Source: Spirosoma foliorum
GTDB lineage: Bacteria > Bacteroidota > Bacteroidia > Cytophagales > Spirosomataceae
Direction of reading: 5' to 3'
Length of the DNA: 64,000 nucleotides
Assembly: GCF_014117325.1 (NCBI RefSeq)
Contig: NZ_CP059732.1
Span: forward strand, 62,001-126,000
Shown here: positions 60,854 to 64,000 of the stretch, piece by piece
Numbering within the stretch: position 1 is the stretch's first letter
Layout: each line of letters starts with the position of its first letter
Notes under the pieces: generated by a model
The model's input: the letters and a program-made list of their open reading frames with translations, nothing else
What the model was told of the DNA's origin: nothing
The model's database searches: none
Made by a program: the position numbers and the translations under genes

Positions 60854-61628
60854 TCCCGTAGGGATATAACAGCGAAGCGTCGGTAGCAAATAAGTCTTCA
60901 GAATTGTCCTGCGTGCCGTCAGGTACGCAACTTTGCTCAATTTAGATGTAACAAGTATGAAGTGAGGCCGTCAAATGGGCTAAAGTTTACAGACTTGTAA
61001 TATAACCCACCGGTCATGCCTAATACATACACTCAGATCCATCTTCATTCGGTTTTTGCCGTAAAACATAGAACTGCCATCATTGCACCCAAATGGAAAT
61101 ACGATTTATATAGCTATATGACAGGCATTATCCACAACTATAATCATAGGTTGCTGGCAATCAATGGGATGCCTGACCATGTACATATTCTGATCGGTAT
61201 GCGCCCCAATCAATCGCTTTCTGACTTGATGCAACAACTAAAACAGGGTTCATCTCAGTGGATTAACGACCAACGACTTACAGGAAGTCGGTTTGCTTGG
61301 CAAGAAGGGTATGGTGCGTTTTCATATGGTAGGAGTCAATTACCTGCCGTAATCAACTACATTGCGAACCAGGAGGAGCACCATCGAACACGTACATTTT
61401 TAGAAGAATATCGACGATTTCTGGATGCATTCGAAGTTGAATACGATGAACAATATTTGTTTAAATCGCTCGAATGAAGTTTTTGGGCATCATAATGCTT
61501 GTCAAGAGTATAGTGGCAGTGGCTAAATGACCGTCAAGTACAGACTAATTGCGTACCTGACGGCACGCGGAATAATTCTGAAGACTCATTTAGCTACCGA
61601 CGCTTCGCTATTAGGCCCCTAACGGGGC
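60854..61628 (+). mobile_element. Y1-transposase unit bounded by ~77-bp inverted arms
   Basis: The left arm 60854–60930 (CCCGTAGGGA ... AGCGAAGCGTCGGTAGCAAA ... GTGCCGTCAGGTACGCAA) and the right arm 61549–61628 are near inverses of each other, including the inner words AAGTCTTCAGAATT. The transposase gene sits between them. The same arms without a gene occur at 38790–38973 and 44405–44561. Each half-arm contains the tetranucleotide GTAG beside a small palindrome, as REP elements served by RAYT transposases do. The exact ends of the mobile unit cannot be fixed by eye. Confidence 0.8.
61016..61477 (+). CDS. REP-associated (RAYT-like) Y1 transposase, IS200/IS605 superfamily
   Basis: This 153-residue protein has the HUH motif His55-Val-His57 in PDHVHILI and the catalytic Tyr115 in VINYIANQEEHHR. 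The regions TQIHLHSVFAVKHRTAII and WQEGYGAFSYGRSQLP are typical of the group. It nicks and joins single-stranded DNA at hairpins. Its flanks carry matching palindromes. The gene is intact. Whether it moves or is a domesticated RAYT cannot be told. Confidence 0.9.
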   Translation: MPNTYTQIHLHSVFAVKHRTAIIAPKWKYDLYSYMTGIIHNYNHRLLAINGMPDHVHILIGMRPNQSLSDLMQQLKQGSSQWINDQRLTGSRFAWQEGYGAFSYGRSQLPAVINYIANQEEHHRTRTFLEEYRRFLDAFEVEYDEQYLFKSLE

Positions 61629-61683
61629 AAAAAAAAAGCTGTCACCCTTCCATGTGGGATGAGAGCTGCTTAAGAGCATCTTC

Positions 61684-62784
61684 TCAATAATCATACACAT
61701 GCTCGATCTTCACGTGCTGCTCGTTCACGTATCGGATGGTTTTATCCAGTGAGCCTACCGTTGTTACCAGGGCTACTCGCTTTAGGCCAGGTTTGGTGAC
61801 AATGGGTTGCGTGAAAACTACCCGAAAGTCCGCCGAATTGGGGTGCCATGTATCGGGTGATAGAATGGTAAGGAGTAAGGCGGAATTGTTTCCTGCTATT
61901 TCCCGGAACGTTACGCCTTGTTGTACCAGCGCCGAAACCGCCGGATTAAATGCTTCATAGCGAGGCAGAATCAATAAGGCCGACCCATCGGGATAGGTTT
62001 TCAATAGCTGAGCTTTAGATGCCACAGGAATCGTTTCGGGCGCTTTGTCGACGATAACGGCGGTTGTCAAAAGGGCTTCATCGTAAGAGGCTTTGGTGCC
62101 GAGTTTGATGAGGTAACCATAACCGGCTTTTACCAGTAATTCGGTCAGGAGCATGTATTTGCGTTCGCATTTGCGGATGAAGTGCGGGCCCCAAAACGAA
62201 GTACCGCTGAATAATGTAGGAATTCGGGATTTGAAATCGAATTCGTACCAGGGCAATTCACGGATGAAGTCGACGTAATCCTGCGAGAACTGGGCGTTAA
62301 ATTTATCCTCATCGGTCACGACAGCTCCATTTGCCGGATTGGTAAGCCGTCCGATAACCGTTTCGTAAAGGGCTTTCAGCGCATACTCGACCGTCGTACT
62401 AACGCCAATGACCCAGATCATAATGTGGTAGCCGGTATTGAAGGCGAAGCTCCCCTTAATCTGATCATACACAACGCCATAGCTCTGCCAGAGCTGCCTG
62501 ACATGACTGATGTATGGGAAGGTTGTGGTCGTATGGTTATGGGCATAATCGGCTATTTCAGCGGGGCTGTGTACCAGAAACCATTCGGGATAGGTCAGGA
62601 ATGTCTGATCGGCAGGTCGGATGTGTTCGGTAGGCGTGACCGGATGTGGATTGCTGACCAGCCACTCTTTGGGAACTACACAACCTTTCCCCGCTGGAAT
62701 TGTCAGCGATTGACGTCCTTTTCGAAAAAAGAGAACGATGGCCAGCACGACCATGATAAGGGTTAAAATTGGTAGCCTAAGCAT
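61684..62784 (-). CDS. Hypothetical membrane-anchored protein
   Basis: This 366-residue protein has an N-terminal membrane segment (ILTLIMVVLAIVLFFRKGRQ) and a second hydrophobic patch around GYHIMIWVIGVSTTVEYALK. Conserved-looking stretches are ADQTFLTYPEWFLVHSPAEI, PWYEFDFKSRIPTLFSGTSF and ILSPDTWHPNSADFRVVFTQ. I do not recognise a family. It is 13 bases downstream of the lipoprotein gene on the same strand, so the two may be an operon. Confidence 0.75.
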   Translation of the reverse strand: MLRLPILTLIMVVLAIVLFFRKGRQSLTIPAGKGCVVPKEWLVSNPHPVTPTEHIRPADQTFLTYPEWFLVHSPAEIADYAHNHTTTTFPYISHVRQLWQSYGVVYDQIKGSFAFNTGYHIMIWVIGVSTTVEYALKALYETVIGRLTNPANGAVVTDEDKFNAQFSQDYVDFIRELPWYEFDFKSRIPTLFSGTSFWGPHFIRKCERKYMLLTELLVKAGYGYLIKLGTKASYDEALLTTAVIVDKAPETIPVASKAQLLKTYPDGSALLILPRYEAFNPAVSALVQQGVTFREIAGNNSALLLTILSPDTWHPNSADFRVVFTQPIVTKPGLKRVALVTTVGSLDKTIRYVNEQHVKIEHVYDY

Positions 62785-62797
62785 AAGGAAGACAGAT

Positions 62798-63391
62798 TTA
62801 ATGATTCCAAACCAGACCGGCCGTTATAAACTCAATTTGTCGCTGCCCCTGTCCGGCAAAATCCAGATTGATGGTCATTTTTTTTGTGGTTTTCAACTTA
62901 TCGATCAGGGCTTTTTCGGAGTCAAAAAAGATAATGTTGGCACTGCCGTTTTCAGCGGCTGAAAAGGCATACGGAATAACAGAATTCCCATCGAACCGAA
63001 CGTCAGCTTTGCCACCCTGAAAACTCCGGTTAAACTGCCCTTTCGATACCTGAATATACACATGGGTGCCACTTTCCCGCTTCCGAATCGTCAGCGTCGC
63101 GATGGAACCGCCAGCGTACGGGAAGCTAAATTCGAGTAGGCGAGGAGAGGTAATCGACGCTTTATAAACGGGATTTCCTACTCTATCAGTTGTTCTCTCA
63201 TATCGCCATGTGCCAGCGCCTTCGGGGGCTTCTTGTTTCCCTGTCGACTGTTCAGATATAGCTACCGGGGGCTGAAGCGTATCAGTCGTCGTAGCTTTGC
63301 TCGAGGTGGAGTTGGTTGCCTGATTTGCTTTTTCCTTGCCAGAGCAACTAAGAAGCGTTAGCAGGACGAGGGTATAAAGTGCGATTTTCAT
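62798..63391 (-). CDS. Hypothetical lipoprotein
   Basis: This 197-residue protein starts at ATG 63391 (MKIALYTLVLLTLLSCSGKE) with a lipobox LLSC. A Thr/Ser/Gln-rich linker is followed by a beta-sandwich region (RLLEFSFPYAGGSIATLTIR, THVYIQVSKGQFNRSF, ENGSANIIFFDSEKALIDKL). No family is recognised. It heads the two-gene unit with the membrane protein downstream. Confidence 0.72.
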   Translation of the reverse strand: MKIALYTLVLLTLLSCSGKEKANQATNSTSSKATTTDTLQPPVAISEQSTGKQEAPEGAGTWRYERTTDRVGNPVYKASITSPRLLEFSFPYAGGSIATLTIRKRESGTHVYIQVSKGQFNRSFQGGKADVRFDGNSVIPYAFSAAENGSANIIFFDSEKALIDKLKTTKKMTINLDFAGQGQRQIEFITAGLVWNH

Positions 63392-63402
63392 GTGGGAATG
63401 CA

Positions 63403-63446
63403 TGTAGCGTGGACGGTCCGCCGTTGCGGTGGAAACCCGCGCTACA
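63403..63446. repeat. Short inverted repeat, relative of the hairpin at 51642
   Basis: TGTAGCGTGG at 63403–63412 pairs with CC(C)GCGCTACA at 63436–63446, with one mismatch. The outer word GTAGCG(T/C)GGAC is shared with 51643–51653. It overlaps the stop codon of the methyltransferase gene and may terminate it. Confidence 0.55.
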
Positions 63447-64000
63447 TTTTCGTGAACAATACCATTGTATTATCGGAAGGGTCGTTTGCCTGGAGCAGTC
63501 GCTTTCCGCTATCCGTAAAGCCAACTTTACTCAAAATCTTACTCCATTCTTCAATGGGTTTGAAATCTTTGTAATCCTGCTTGTCGACCTCCCAGGTTAT
63601 GTTCAAGCCTAAGTTAAAGACGGTGTGTACTAGGGATACGAATGTGGCCATATCAGGGGCTTTTACGTCGTGATCACGCAGAATGAACCAGCCGCCCGGA
63701 CGCAGGATTCGCCGAATGGAGTCAATAAAACCCGTTAGTTTTTCGGGCCGTGTGTGGTGCAGGCCAATCAGGCAGGTTACCAGATCAACGCTCGCGTCGG
63801 GGATGTCGTTGGGGCTGATCGGATCGAAATCGTGCGATTCGATGAAGGTGCCGAGTTTGGTCAATTGGCCCCGTTCCATGATGTCGGCGGGGCTGAATGT
63901 TGGCGCTACATCATTAATCAGGTAGATAGGACCACTGATCGGCAGATGTTTTCGTAAATCGCTGATGTATCGACCCGGTGAGCCAATTTCAGCATAGCCG
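63442..64000 (-). CDS. Class I SAM-dependent methyltransferase, 5'-truncated
   Basis: The frame is open to the right edge, so the N-terminus is missing. The visible part has motif I-like YAEIGSPGRYISDL, a loop GPIYLINDVAPTFSPADIME, motif IV VDLVTCLIGLHHT and the post-motif RRILRPGGWFILRDHDV. This is a small-molecule class I methyltransferase. The substrate is unknown. It lies 51 bases upstream of the lipoprotein gene. Confidence 0.85.
   Translation of the reverse strand, partial: GYAEIGSPGRYISDLRKHLPISGPIYLINDVAPTFSPADIMERGQLTKLGTFIESHDFDPISPNDIPDASVDLVTCLIGLHHTRPEKLTGFIDSIRRILRPGGWFILRDHDVKAPDMATFVSLVHTVFNLGLNITWEVDKQDYKDFKPIEEWSKILSKVGFTDSGKRLLQANDPSDNTMVLFTKM

Noticed and set aside
60854..61628. 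Treating the Y1 transposase as an IS605 member with tnpB
   Set aside because: No TnpB/IscB gene is adjacent. The gene is alone between inverted arms.

Overview
The window looks like chromosome from a Bacteroidota member, most likely a Spirosoma-like Cytophagales. The support is a SusC/SusD pair, a type IX secretion sorting domain on a cytophagalysin (M43) protease, many lipoproteins, DUF4468 and DUF4136 proteins, a GH3–beta-lactamase fusion, an ECF sigma/anti-sigma pair, and several -7 promoter boxes of the Bacteroidota type (TAnnTTTG). The genus is inferred. No rRNA, tRNA or CRISPR array was seen.

Layout. 1–3633: three co-directional genes for surface or secreted proteins, ending in a strong terminator. 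3665–14700: an accessory stretch bracketed by a truncated and a full-length copy of a cyanophycinase-like gene. It carries a Na+/H+ antiporter, an ArsR-dabA-dabB inorganic-carbon uptake operon with a degenerate acyl-carrier-like protein and a receiver-only response regulator, and a decayed IS630 element. 14667–15687: two copies of a 120-bp palindromic repeat flank a nucleotidyltransferase gene and a small upstream gene. 15751–20221: susD and susC, with a +1 frameshift near the susC end. 20717–38752: mostly housekeeping and envelope genes (OmpA-like, endonuclease III, PerM-like, two large AsmA/DUF748-like proteins, GH3–beta-lactamase plus DinB, outer-membrane barrel, ECF sigma/anti-sigma, FKYT-repeat protein, SDR plus AraC regulator). 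39013–41604: a phage-like cassette with a RecE/PDDEXK-type nuclease, an unknown partner and a divergent XRE regulator. 42413–44363: glucuronokinase plus GalU, a likely UDP-glucuronate salvage pair. 44628–55101: a giant beta-propeller/Ig-like secreted protein, a sulfatase, aspS and an M20 amidohydrolase. 55252–60055: an Avs-like STAND NTPase with a Cap4/DUF4297-type nuclease domain, interrupted near its 3' end by an IS5-family element. 60153–64000: DUF4136 protein, a Y1 (REP-associated) transposase inside long inverted repeats, two hypothetical genes, and a methyltransferase running off the right edge.

The strongest observations are these. (1) The IS5 element has a 3-bp TAA target duplication, and removing it in silico restores an in-frame 1312-codon defence gene. 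(2) The Y1 transposase sits between about 77-bp inverted arms, and gene-less copies of the same arms occur at 38790–38973 and 44405–44561. (3) The nuclease/unknown/XRE cassette has no obvious described counterpart. (4) Long, nearly perfect inverted repeats built from unrelated words end at or immediately beside start codons (nth, galU, aspS). (5) A 9-kb carbon-uptake segment lies between the two cyanophycinase-like copies.
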